The notes below the pieces were generated by a model. It was given only the letters and a program-made list of their open reading frames with translations. It ran no database searches and was not told the origin of the DNA. 64,000 bases of DNA from Pseudonocardia sp. MH-G8 (lineage in GTDB: Bacteria > Actinomycetota > Actinomycetes > Mycobacteriales > Pseudonocardiaceae). The first letter of the stretch is position 1, and the number at the start of each line of letters is the position of its first letter. This document shows positions 34,366 through 43,118 of the stretch, piece after piece. Position numbers and translations under genes: made by a program. The stretch is taken from assembly GCF_002262885.1 (NCBI RefSeq), contig NZ_NKYF01000042.1, positions 1-64,000 of the forward strand. The letters are read 5' to 3'.

Positions 34366-36309
34366 CTACCGCTGCTGCGCGAGCTCCCGGATCCGGCCGC
34401 CCGCCAGCAGCGTCTCGACCTGGCGCGGGGAGAGCCGGTGGGTGACGGTGAAACTGGACCCGTCGCAGGCGACGGCGAGCTCCGTGGACGCGGGCAACGT
34501 CGCGTGCAGGTCCCGCAGCTGCAGGACGTCACCCGGGTGGATCGCGTCGAGGTCGGCAGCGTCGGTGAAGGTGAGGGGCAGCACCCCGAAGTTCACCAGG
34601 TTCTGCCAGTGGATGCGCGCGAACGAGCGGGCGATCACCACGGCCAGCCCGAGGTGGCGCGGCGTGATGGCGGCGTGCTCGCGGGAGGATCCCTGCCCGT
34701 AGTTGCGCCCGGCGACCACGGCGTGCGGGCCCGTCTCCCGCGCGCAGGACGGGTAGTCCGCATCGATCCGGGTGAACGTGAAATCGGCGAGCTTCGGGAT
34801 GTTGGAGCGGTAGGGCAGGGCGCGGGCTCCCGCGGGGGAGATCTCGTCGGTCGAGACGTCGTCGCCCATCACGAGCAGGACCGGGAGTTCCAGCGCGTCC
34901 GGGAAGGGCTCCAGCTCGGGCAGCGAGGAGATGTTGGGGCCCTTCACCAGCTCGACCGTCGCGGCTTCCTCGGCCGGGAGCGGCGCCACGAGCATCGAGG
35001 TGTTCACCGACGCCCGGGCGGGCAACTCCAGCACCGGGTACGCGAGGTCGTTGTCCCGGGCGAAGTCACGGGGATCGGTGATCACGCCGGTCAGCGCCGA
35101 GGCCGCTGCCGTCTCCGGCGAGCACAGCCACACCGCGTCGTCGGCCGTGCCCGAGCGCCCCGGGAAGTTGCGGGGGAAGGTGCGCAGCGAGTTGTGCCCG
35201 GCGGCGGGCGCCTGGCCCATGCCGATGCAGCCCAGGCACCCCGACTGGTGCATCCGCGCACCCGCCGCGATCAGCGGGAAGGTCGCGCCCATCCGCATCA
35301 TGTCCTGGAGGATCTGACGCGACGTCGGGTTGACGTCGAAGCTGACGGTGTCGCTGGTCTGGCGGCCGTCGACCATCGCGGCGACGATCGCGAAGTCGCG
35401 CAGGCCCGGGTTCGCCGACGAGCCGACGACGACCTGGTGCACCGGCTCGCCCGCGCACTCGCGCACCGCCACCACGTTGCCGGGCGAGGACGGCCGCGCG
35501 ATCAGCGGTTCGAGCGCGGACAGGTCGATCTCGTCGATGACGTCGTAGCTCGCCCCCGCATCGGCGGTGACCTCGCGGAAGTCCTCCTCCCGGTCCTCGA
35601 CGCGCAGGAAGTCCCGCACGGCGTCGTCGGCGGGGAACACCGTGGTCGTGGCGCCCAGCTCGGCGCCCATGTTGGCGATGACGTGCCGGTCCATGGCCGT
35701 GAGCCCGGCCAGCCCCGGGCCGTGGTACTCGATCACCCGGTCGACGCCGCCACCGACGCCGTGGCGGCGCAGCATCTCGAGAACCACATCCTTCGCCGAC
35801 ACCCACTCCGGCAGCTCGCCGACCAGCCGCACCCCCCAGACGTGGGGCATCCGCAGGTGCAGGGGCTCACCCGCGATCGCCTGGGCGACGTCGAGGCCGC
35901 CGACGCCGATGGCGAGCATGCCGAGCGACCCGGCCGCGCACGTGTGCGAGTCGGAGCCTGCGAGGGTGGCGCCGGGCACCCCGAACCGCTGCATGTGGGT
36001 GGGATGCGAGACGCCGTTGCCCGGCTTGGAGTACCACAGGCCGTAGCGGCGGGCCGCCGAGCGCAGGAACTCGTGGTCCTCGGCGTTGCGCTCGTCGGCC
36101 TGCAGGAGGTTGTGGTCGACGTACTGGACGCTGACGTCCGTGCGCGCCCGGTCCAGCCCGATCGCCTCGAGCTCCTGCATGACGAGGGTGCCCGTGGCGT
36201 CCTGGGTGAGGGTCTGGTCGATGCGCAGCGCGATCTCCTCACCCGCCACCGCCTCGCCGTGCAGCAGATGGTCGTCGATCAGCTTCCGGGTCACCGTCCG
36301 CGCCGCCAC
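34366..36309 (-). CDS. aconitate hydratase
   Basis: 647 residues, shorter than the AcnA type (about 900) and closer to the mitochondrial-like compact form. The [4Fe-4S] ligands are visible: Cys124 in GSDSHTCAAG and Cys358/Cys361 in SGCLGCIGMG. The swivelling domain carries ARNYGQGSSREHAAITPRHL, with the catalytic Ser-Arg pair. It interconverts citrate and isocitrate. Homoaconitase or 2-methylaconitate variants cannot be excluded because the compact family is broad. It is directly upstream of phosphoketolase and acetate kinase in the same direction, an unusual grouping. Confidence 0.9.
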   Translation of the reverse strand: MAARTVTRKLIDDHLLHGEAVAGEEIALRIDQTLTQDATGTLVMQELEAIGLDRARTDVSVQYVDHNLLQADERNAEDHEFLRSAARRYGLWYSKPGNGVSHPTHMQRFGVPGATLAGSDSHTCAAGSLGMLAIGVGGLDVAQAIAGEPLHLRMPHVWGVRLVGELPEWVSAKDVVLEMLRRHGVGGGVDRVIEYHGPGLAGLTAMDRHVIANMGAELGATTTVFPADDAVRDFLRVEDREEDFREVTADAGASYDVIDEIDLSALEPLIARPSSPGNVVAVRECAGEPVHQVVVGSSANPGLRDFAIVAAMVDGRQTSDTVSFDVNPTSRQILQDMMRMGATFPLIAAGARMHQSGCLGCIGMGQAPAAGHNSLRTFPRNFPGRSGTADDAVWLCSPETAAASALTGVITDPRDFARDNDLAYPVLELPARASVNTSMLVAPLPAEEAATVELVKGPNISSLPELEPFPDALELPVLLVMGDDVSTDEISPAGARALPYRSNIPKLADFTFTRIDADYPSCARETGPHAVVAGRNYGQGSSREHAAITPRHLGLAVVIARSFARIHWQNLVNFGVLPLTFTDAADLDAIHPGDVLQLRDLHATLPASTELAVACDGSSFTVTHRLSPRQVETLLAGGRIRELAQQR

Positions 36310-36360
36310 GACCGGCGCGTACCCGGCCCGACCCGCCGCTATGCGAGAACGCGCGGATCG

Positions 36361-38394
36361 TCAGACGTGGTCGCGCGGCACGGTCAGCCGCCAGCTCTGC
36401 GCGTGCACCCGCTCGGCGCCCTCGTAGGCGTCGAGCTGGGCGTAGAGCCGGAAGTCGGTGGCCGTGGACGTCAGCACCGTGCGCGTGACGGTCTCGACGG
36501 CCCAGTCACCACGGGCGAACCCCATGCGCCAGGCGGTCTCGCCCCGCACGGAGTCCGTGTCGTCGGCGACCCAGGAGTAGCGCTCGTCGGCGCGACGGGT
36601 GACCGCCAGGTCGATGTCCTCGAAGCGCACCACCCCGAGGTCCTTGACGACCTCCAGCGCCGACTCGTACCCGATCAGGTCGCGGGTGACCGCCCAGCGC
36701 TGCCGGCCCGGCTCGACCTGGGTGGTGGCCAGCGGCCGGGCACCCTCGGGCTCACCCAGGGGCGGCACCGTGAGCTCGTCGGTCCCGGGGTCGGGGCGCA
36801 GCGGCAGCACCAGGGCGCTCGCGGCGGGGAACACGGTGAGCCGCACCGGTTCGGGAGGCGGCCAGGCCAGCGGCCAGTAGGAGGTCGAGAGCGCCAGCCG
36901 CAGCCGGTGCCCGGGCGAGAGGGCCTGCGCCATCGCGTTGAGCGTCACGCGCACCCGGTAGCACTCGCCGGGCCGGAGCGCCTCGGGCCGGTCGTGACCG
37001 TCGCGGTGGGTGAGGTTGAGCAGCCCGTAGCTGATGCGGGTGGCCCGCCCGTCGGGGCCGACGTCGGACAACCGCGCCGCGACCATCGCCACCGGCCGGT
37101 CGACCGCGAACTCCAGCTCGACGACGGGGGAACCGAGGATCTCCATGCGCTCGGTGAGCACCTCGCCGTCGAAGACCAGCGACCCGCCGTCCTCCTCGCG
37201 CTGGTCATACGGCAGGTCGGGCGGCGCGTTGTAGGAGCACCACTTGCCGGCGAACTGGCCCACCGACAGCGGTGACTGCACCGTGAGGCGCTCCGGGACG
37301 TTGTCGGACCGTTCCCGGTTCGCCGGGAGGACGCGGTGGTCGCCGAGCGGGTGGGCCACCGCGTGCACCCGTGGTGACGGCCAGCTGGGCTCGCCGACCC
37401 AGCGCCCGGGCCGCTCCTCGTACGCCGTGGACGGCGGGACGCTCTCCTGCATCCAGATGCGCAGCATCGGCTCGTCCATCACGCCGTTGTCCTCGTCGCG
37501 CAGCCACCGGCCCCACCAGCGCACGAGCTCCTGCAGGAAGCCGACCGCGGGGCCGGGCTGGCCCAGGTGCGGGTACTTGTGCGACCACGGGCCCACCAGT
37601 CCCCTGCGCGGCACGTCCAGCTCGGCGAGCAGCCGGAACACCGAGTTCGAGTACCCGTCGGCCCAGCCGCTGACGGCGAGGACGGGGGTCCGGATCGCCG
37701 AGAAGTCCTCGCAGACCGAGCCGTGCCGCCAGTACGCGTCCCGGTGCTGGTGGCGCAACCACTCCTGCAGCCACAGGCCGCTGCCCTGCAACCGCTCGTG
37801 CCACATGTCGCGCCAGCGGTCCCCGACGACCTCGGGGTCGGGCGGGCAGGAGGTGTAGGCGAACATCGTCGACGCCCACGACAGGTTGTCGGTGAGCAGG
37901 CAGCCGCCCATGTAGTGCACGTCGTCGGCGTAGCGGTCGTCGGTGGACGACGCCGTGACGACCGCGCGCAGGCTCGGCGGGCGCCGCGCCGCCACCTGCA
38001 GCGCGTTGAACCCGCCCCAGGAGATGCCCATCATCCCGGTGCGCCCGTCGCACCACGGCTGGGCGGCGATCCAGGCGAGCACCTCCTCGGCGTCGCACAG
38101 CTCCTGCTCCAGGTACTCGTCGGTGAGCACGCCCTCCGAGTCGCCGCTGCCGCGCAGGTCGATACGCACCCCGGCGAACCCGTGCCCCGCGAAGTACGGG
38201 TGGTGGATGGAGTCGCGGACGGCGGTGAGATCGCGCTGCCGGTACGGGATGAACTCCAGCACGGCGGGCACCGGGTGCGCATCCGAACCCTCCGGGCGCC
38301 AGACCCGCGCGGCCAGGCGCTTGCCGTCCGGCATCGGGATCTCCAGGCAGACGTCCTCCCGGACGGCGTGCGGGAACTCGTCGACGATCTCCAT
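36361..38394 (-). CDS. CocE/NonD (S15-type) serine hydrolase
   Basis: 677 residues. An alpha/beta hydrolase with nucleophile Ser125 in MGISWGGFNAL, an acid in SGWADGY and a catalytic His in GPWSHKYPHLG. The C-terminal 250 residues form the X-Pro dipeptidyl-peptidase (PepX_C) jelly roll, with GHRLRLALSTSYWPLAWPPP. Relatives cleave cocaine, alpha-amino-acid esters, acyl-peptides and cephalosporin esters. ATG 38394 has GGAG 7 nt upstream; a GTG at 38406 is possible. It lies 22 nt after an ATP-grasp ligase gene, so enzyme making an amide bond and enzyme cutting an ester or amide are probably co-transcribed. Confidence 0.87.
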   Translation of the reverse strand: MEIVDEFPHAVREDVCLEIPMPDGKRLAARVWRPEGSDAHPVPAVLEFIPYRQRDLTAVRDSIHHPYFAGHGFAGVRIDLRGSGDSEGVLTDEYLEQELCDAEEVLAWIAAQPWCDGRTGMMGISWGGFNALQVAARRPPSLRAVVTASSTDDRYADDVHYMGGCLLTDNLSWASTMFAYTSCPPDPEVVGDRWRDMWHERLQGSGLWLQEWLRHQHRDAYWRHGSVCEDFSAIRTPVLAVSGWADGYSNSVFRLLAELDVPRRGLVGPWSHKYPHLGQPGPAVGFLQELVRWWGRWLRDEDNGVMDEPMLRIWMQESVPPSTAYEERPGRWVGEPSWPSPRVHAVAHPLGDHRVLPANRERSDNVPERLTVQSPLSVGQFAGKWCSYNAPPDLPYDQREEDGGSLVFDGEVLTERMEILGSPVVELEFAVDRPVAMVAARLSDVGPDGRATRISYGLLNLTHRDGHDRPEALRPGECYRVRVTLNAMAQALSPGHRLRLALSTSYWPLAWPPPEPVRLTVFPAASALVLPLRPDPGTDELTVPPLGEPEGARPLATTQVEPGRQRWAVTRDLIGYESALEVVKDLGVVRFEDIDLAVTRRADERYSWVADDTDSVRGETAWRMGFARGDWAVETVTRTVLTSTATDFRLYAQLDAYEGAERVHAQSWRLTVPRDHV

Positions 38395-38416
38395 GGCGAT
38401 CTCCACGCTCGGCGGG

Positions 38417-39709
38417 TCAGGCCTCCTCGAACTCGAACGGCAGACCCGCGACGACCCGCTCGTACTTCTCCCGCAGCTCGTCCTCGCTCCCGGAGCCGAC
38501 GAACACGTTCGCGATCGCGTAGCTGTAGCTGTCCTGGTCGTGCAGCTCCGAGAGCCGGTCACCGACCTGCACGCCCACCGTGACGGTGCAGCCCGGGACG
38601 TCGCACTCCACCCGCCCGATCTCCTCGGCGGTGGGCACGCGGACGGCCACCCCGTCCTCGGCCCGGCGCAGGAACCACTTGGCCGCCACCGCGAAGGGCC
38701 CCTCCCCGTGCAGGGGCCGAGGCTCGCGGCCCAGCGCGAGCTGCAGCATGACGTCGTGGTGGGCGAAGCCGTCGACCTGCTCGAACAGCTCGGCGTGCGA
38801 CTGGGAGTGGCGGGGGTTCACCTCCAGCAGCGTGATCGCGTCCCGCTCGGCGTCCCAGAAGTACTCGATGTCGAACGTCGTGCCGTCCAGGCCGATCCGG
38901 CCGATCACGCGCCGCGAGATGTCGGCGAGCCGGTCCGCGACGGCGGCCGGCACCCTGGACGGGTACTGGTAGCGCTCGAAACTCGGGCTGTCCGGGCAGT
39001 TCACGGAGTCGACGACGCCGTACACGCGCACCTCGCCCCGGAAGCTGTAGCCCTCCACCGTCACCTGGGCGCCGGTCGCCGACTCCTCGACGAGGCAGGC
39101 GCTGCCGCCCGCCTCCGCGATCTCCGCCGGCAGGTCCACCAGGTCGAGCACGAACTCGAAGGGGTCACCGATGCGCCCGACGCCCTCCCGGATCTCGACC
39201 GCCGCGTCGTGCAGCTGCTCGTGGTCCTCCACCCGGAACGCGAGCTTCGACGACGCGGACTTCACCGGCTTGATCCACACCGGGTAGCGCAGCCCGTCAG
39301 GGAGGTCCGGGTCCTCGTCGTCGAGGTCGAGCAGCCCGAACCGCGGCACCTCGTCGATCACCTTCCGCTGCTCCAGCCGGCTCCAGTACTTGTGCTCGCA
39401 CTTCAGCACGGCCTCGAGGCTGGGCCAGGGCAGACCGCGGCGCCCGGCGAGGATCGGCACCATCGTGCTGATCGGGAAGTCCCAGAACCCGATGACGGCG
39501 TCCACGCGCCCGTCGAACTCGTCAAGCTGCCGCTGCGCCTGCTCCAGCAGGTCGGGCACCGGGATCGTGTCGCGGTGCAGCAGGTCGTCGATGTCCAGCA
39601 GCGGGTGGAACCGGTACTGATCGGCGTTCGGCAACGCCTCCAGCAGCTGGGCGTTGTGCTCGTCCAGGCCCAGCACGAAGACGTTCCGCACGTCGCTCGT
39701 CCCTGTCAC
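38417..39709 (-). CDS. ATP-grasp ligase
   Basis: 430 residues. The pre-ATP-grasp part begins VRNVFVLGLDEHNAQLLEAL; the ATP-grasp fold shows YPVWIKPVKSASSKLAFRVE (nucleotide-binding lysines) and the Mg-binding strand ITLLEVNPRHSQSHAELF with Glu and Asn. Such enzymes activate a carboxylate as acyl phosphate and join it to an amine or another nucleophile. The protein resembles the biotin-carboxylase-like and L-amino-acid ligase group, without further assignment. It is the first of a minus-strand run with the CocE hydrolase. No carrier protein is near. Confidence 0.85.
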   Translation of the reverse strand: MTGTSDVRNVFVLGLDEHNAQLLEALPNADQYRFHPLLDIDDLLHRDTIPVPDLLEQAQRQLDEFDGRVDAVIGFWDFPISTMVPILAGRRGLPWPSLEAVLKCEHKYWSRLEQRKVIDEVPRFGLLDLDDEDPDLPDGLRYPVWIKPVKSASSKLAFRVEDHEQLHDAAVEIREGVGRIGDPFEFVLDLVDLPAEIAEAGGSACLVEESATGAQVTVEGYSFRGEVRVYGVVDSVNCPDSPSFERYQYPSRVPAAVADRLADISRRVIGRIGLDGTTFDIEYFWDAERDAITLLEVNPRHSQSHAELFEQVDGFAHHDVMLQLALGREPRPLHGEGPFAVAAKWFLRRAEDGVAVRVPTAEEIGRVECDVPGCTVTVGVQVGDRLSELHDQDSYSYAIANVFVGSGSEDELREKYERVVAGLPFEFEEA

Positions 39710-39763
39710 GACCGACGATGCTCGCAGAGTCCCGGCGCACCGGCAGCCCGGCGGCCGCGCCCC

Positions 39764-40024
39764 TCACCCGGTCGGGTCGTCCAGCAGCCCGCCCGCCGGT
39801 CCCTCGACGAATCGGGGGTCGAACTGCGGGAGCTCGGCGCCCGCACCGTCGGTCCCCTGCGGTTCCGGGCCGTCGGCGGCGTCGAGGAGCGAGGTCTGCG
39901 CGTCGGCGGCGGTCGCCGCGCCGGCGCTCACCGCCTGTTCCAGGTCGCTCGCGGCCGCGGTGCCCGCCGCCAGCGGCAGGGCCGCGCCGGACAGCAGCAG
40001 GCCGGCGATCATGCGCTTACCCAT
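39764..40024 (-). CDS. small exported protein
   Basis: 86 residues: a signal peptide (MGKRMIAGLLLSGAALPL then AAGTAAAS, cut expected after residue 25 or so) and an acidic, Ala/Asp/Pro-rich mature part without cysteines. It is not recognised. Its ATG lies 12 nt downstream of the iorA-like stop, so it is probably transcribed with the molybdenum hydroxylase genes and, like their Tat-exported large subunit, acts outside the membrane. A link to that enzyme is inference from position only. Confidence 0.65.
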   Translation of the reverse strand: MGKRMIAGLLLSGAALPLAAGTAAASDLEQAVSAGAATAADAQTSLLDAADGPEPQGTDGAGAELPQFDPRFVEGPAGGLLDDPTG

Positions 40025-40036
40025 CGGACGTGCTCC

Positions 40037-40516
40037 TCACATGTTCTCCGCGCCGGCCGTGATGGCCTCGCGGATCCGGTTGTAGGTACCGCAGCGGCAG
40101 ATGTTGCGGATCTCCTCGATCGCGTCGTCGTCGACGTCGCGGCCCTCGGCCACGCACTGGCGGACCTTCGCCACCGCCGCCATGATCTGGCCGGGCTGGC
40201 AGTAGCCGCACTGCGCGACGTCGTAGGAGATCCAGGCCTGCTGCATGGGGTGCAGGTCGTCCCCGTCGACCGTGTCGGCCAGCCCCTCGATCGTGGTGAT
40301 CTCGTCGTCGGCGGCCACATCCGCGACGCGGACCGAGCACGGGTTGAAGGCCTTGCCGTTGATGTGGCTCGTACAGGCTTTGCAGACGTTGATCCCGCAC
40401 CCGTACTTGGGGCCGGTGACTCCGAGCAGGTCACGGATGACCCAGAGCAGGCGCACGTCGTCCTCGGTGTCCACCGAGACGCGCTCGCCGTTGAGCGTGA
40501 AGGTGTGGGTGGGCAT
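40037..40516 (-). CDS. isoquinoline 1-oxidoreductase alpha-type 2Fe-2S subunit
   Basis: 159 residues, the electron-transfer subunit of xanthine oxidase-family hydroxylases. Two [2Fe-2S] clusters are bound by a plant-ferredoxin part (YGCGINVCKACTSHING with a later C in FNPCSV) and an all-helical part (CGYCQPGQ and ICRCGTYNRI). It lacks a signal peptide and presumably leaves the cell attached to the Tat-bearing large subunit. ATG 40516 lies 10 nt after the large-subunit stop. No separate FAD subunit is present, matching the two-subunit IorAB type whose electrons go to a cytochrome or other carrier. Confidence 0.9.
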   Translation of the reverse strand: MPTHTFTLNGERVSVDTEDDVRLLWVIRDLLGVTGPKYGCGINVCKACTSHINGKAFNPCSVRVADVAADDEITTIEGLADTVDGDDLHPMQQAWISYDVAQCGYCQPGQIMAAVAKVRQCVAEGRDVDDDAIEEIRNICRCGTYNRIREAITAGAENM

Positions 40517-40526
40517 GCGCGCTCCT

Positions 40527-42862
40527 TCAGAAGGTGAGCTCGAGGCCGTTGGTCGGCGACTCGGGGATCGGCGGCACCGTCGGGTACGGCTCGAACGGGA
40601 ACGGGTCCTTGTGGTTGACCGGGAAGTAGGTCGGCACCTCGCCCGTGGCGCGGGCGTAGGCGCAGGCGATCGCTCCGCAGGGCGCCGCCACGCCGAACTC
40701 ACCGGCGCCGCCCGGCTCGTCGGCCGTCGAGTCCACGATGATGATCTTCATCTCGGGCGGGGTGTTCCACTGGCGCGTGTAGAAGTAGTTGTCCCAGCTG
40801 GCCTCGACGAAGTGGCCGTCCACCAGGTGCAGGCTCGAGGTGAGGATCAGCGCGATCGCGTCGTTGATCCCGCCCATCATCTGGGCCTCCAGGCCACGCG
40901 GGTTGATCACGAGGCCGACGTCGACGGCGAGCACCGCCTTCGTGACGCGCGGCCCCGTCACCGCCTGGCGGATCTTCCGGTCCACGACCCGCGGCCTGCA
41001 GTCGATCTCCACCAGCGCCGCGCACACGCCCTTGTACTCGGTGTGGACGCCGAGGCCCTGTGCCGTGCCGTCGGGCATCGAGCGGCCCCAGCCACCCTCC
41101 TCGGCCACGGCGTCCAGCACCGCGCGGAGCCGGTCGTTCTTCAGGAACTCGCGGCGGAACTCGTAGGGGTCGCGGTCCATGGTCGCCGCGATCCGGTCGA
41201 CCATCAGCTCGCGCGCGGTCGCCACGTTCGGCGAGTAGATGTTGCGCATGCTGCTGGTGTTGAAACGCGTGTCGACCTCGTTGAGCAGCCGGGTCGAGGC
41301 CCCGAAGTCGTACGGGTGACCTGCGTCAGCTCGAACACGGCCTCCGACAGCGCGAGGTTGCCCAGCGGCGCCTTCACCGCGGCGGCGGTGACCGCCTCCC
41401 CGAGACCGGGGTTGACCTGGGTCGCGACGCTCGTGTGCCGCTGCTCGTAGCTCAGCACGGAGCTGCCGCTGACCTGGGCCCGCACCCGCGCGGTGCACAT
41501 CGGGTGCACCCGGCCCTGCCGCGAGTCGTCGGCGCGGGTCCACATGAGCTTGACCGGCTTGCCCATGGCCTGCGAGACCTCGGCGGCCTCCAGCGCCGCG
41601 TCGAAGAACAGCTTGCGACCGAACGACCCGCCGCCCTCGGTGACATGCACGGTCACCCGGTTCTGCGCCAGCCCGAGCAGCTTCGCGATCTCCGCCTGCG
41701 CCGCGATCGGGTTCTTCATCGCGCCCCAGATCTCCGCGCGGTCGCGCCGCACGTCGGCGATCGCCGAGTTGGTCTCCAAGGAGCTGTTGGAGGCGAAGTA
41801 GAAGGTGAACGCGCCCTCGACCGTCTCGCCGACGCCTGCGGGCACGGCCAGCGGCAGCTCGGCCGCCTCGAGCGTCGCGAGGACCGAGTCGTCGTCCTCG
41901 CCCGCGACGGTGCCGGCGTTCCAGTCCACCCGCAGCGCGTTGACGGCGTCGATCGCCTGCCCGAACGTCCGCGCGCGCACCGCGACGCCGGTGGAGACCA
42001 CCTCGACGTCGGTGACGCCGGGCATGTCCCGGACCTCGTCGCGGTTGCGGACGCGCTCCGGGGTGCCGTTGAGGTCGGGGGCCCGGCAGATCACGGTCGG
42101 CAGCGCGTCCGGGACGGCCAGGTCGGTGGCGAACTTCTTGCGGCCCGTGACCATCGCCCGCGCGTCGGTCTTGGTCTGCGGCTTCCCGATGACCCGGAAG
42201 TCCTCACGCGGCTTGAGCACGACCTCGACGCGCTCGTGCGCGTCGCTCGCGGCCTTCTCGGTCAGCTCGGAGAACGGCAGGGCCGAGCCACCGGCACCGC
42301 TGATCAGCCCGCCCCGGCTGGTCAGCGTGCGGACGTCCTGCTGCAGCAGCTGGGCCGCGGCCGCGAGCAGGCGGCCCTTCGCCAGCGCGGCCGCCACCCG
42401 GATCGGGGTGTAGGTCGTGAACGTCGTGCTCGACCCGCCGGTGAGCTGGTTGAACACCAGCTCGGGCCGGGCGTCGGCCAGGGTGACGCGCACGTCGGCG
42501 ACGTCGAGGTCCATCTCCTCGGCGATGATCATCTGCGTCGAGGTGATGATGCCCTGGCCGTTGTCGGAGCGGGGCAGGGCGAACGACACGCTGCCGTCGC
42601 GCTCGACCTCGATGCGGATCAGGTTCGCCGTCGGCCGTGCCGCGTCGCGCAGCGCGTCGAGCAGGTCGTAGACCTCCGGCGTCTGCGGCGCGGACGGGAT
42701 CGCGGCCGCGGAGGCCGGCTCCGCGAACACCGACTGCCGGGTGAGCTCGGCGGCGACCACGAGCGTCGGCGCGGCGACGAGGTAGCCGAGGAAGCGCCGG
42801 CGACTGGTGCCGGGTCGGGGCGGGGACGCGAAGCGGTGCTGCGCCTGACGTTGCTGAGCCAT
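40527..42862 (-). pseudogene. IorB-type molybdopterin hydroxylase, frameshifted
   Basis: The gene reads as a complete isoquinoline 1-oxidoreductase beta subunit in two frames. The first (42862 to about 41321) has a twin-arginine signal SRRRFLGYLVAAP, the molybdopterin-binding segments GSSTTFTTYTPIR and VTEGGGSFGRKLFFDAALEA, and ends in ALSEAVFELTQV. The second frame (from 41318 to 40527) continues YDFGASTRLLNEVDTRFNTS and EFGVAAPCGAIACAYARATG with the active-site Glu. Between codons 41321-41323 and 41316-41318 two bases are left over, so one base is missing (or two extra). Total length is one base short of 779 codons. Both halves are otherwise undamaged, so recent mutation or a sequencing error is likely. 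Confidence 0.8.
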
Positions 42863-43118
42863 CCGGGGTCCTCTTCATCGGGGAACTGCCCCGGGGAACG
42901 AGGACCTCGTTCGACAGGTACGCCTCGCAAGAATGATCAGCTGTAGCAGCTTTACCGCACAACAACAGCCTGACCTGCTCCGATGCGGCGTCCGGACCGC
43001 AAACACCGCCCGAGGGAGTTCACCCCAAAGGGACGTCGGTGACCGGTACGCCGGACTTGCCCAGCAGGTAAGTGTTGATCTGGTGTACGGGCCCGGGCGG
43101 CAAGTACGGTCTGAGCTC

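Noticed and set aside
41204-41543. Programmed frameshift in iorB
   Set aside because: No slippery heptamer or downstream structure is seen at 41316-41323, and relatives of IorB do not use recoding; mutation or sequencing error is simpler.
29281-43112. Identical 12-mer CAAGTACGGTCT at 29281-29292 and 43101-43112, both before regulator genes
   Set aside because: Two copies only, at different distances from the starts and without a matching -35 element; likely coincidence.
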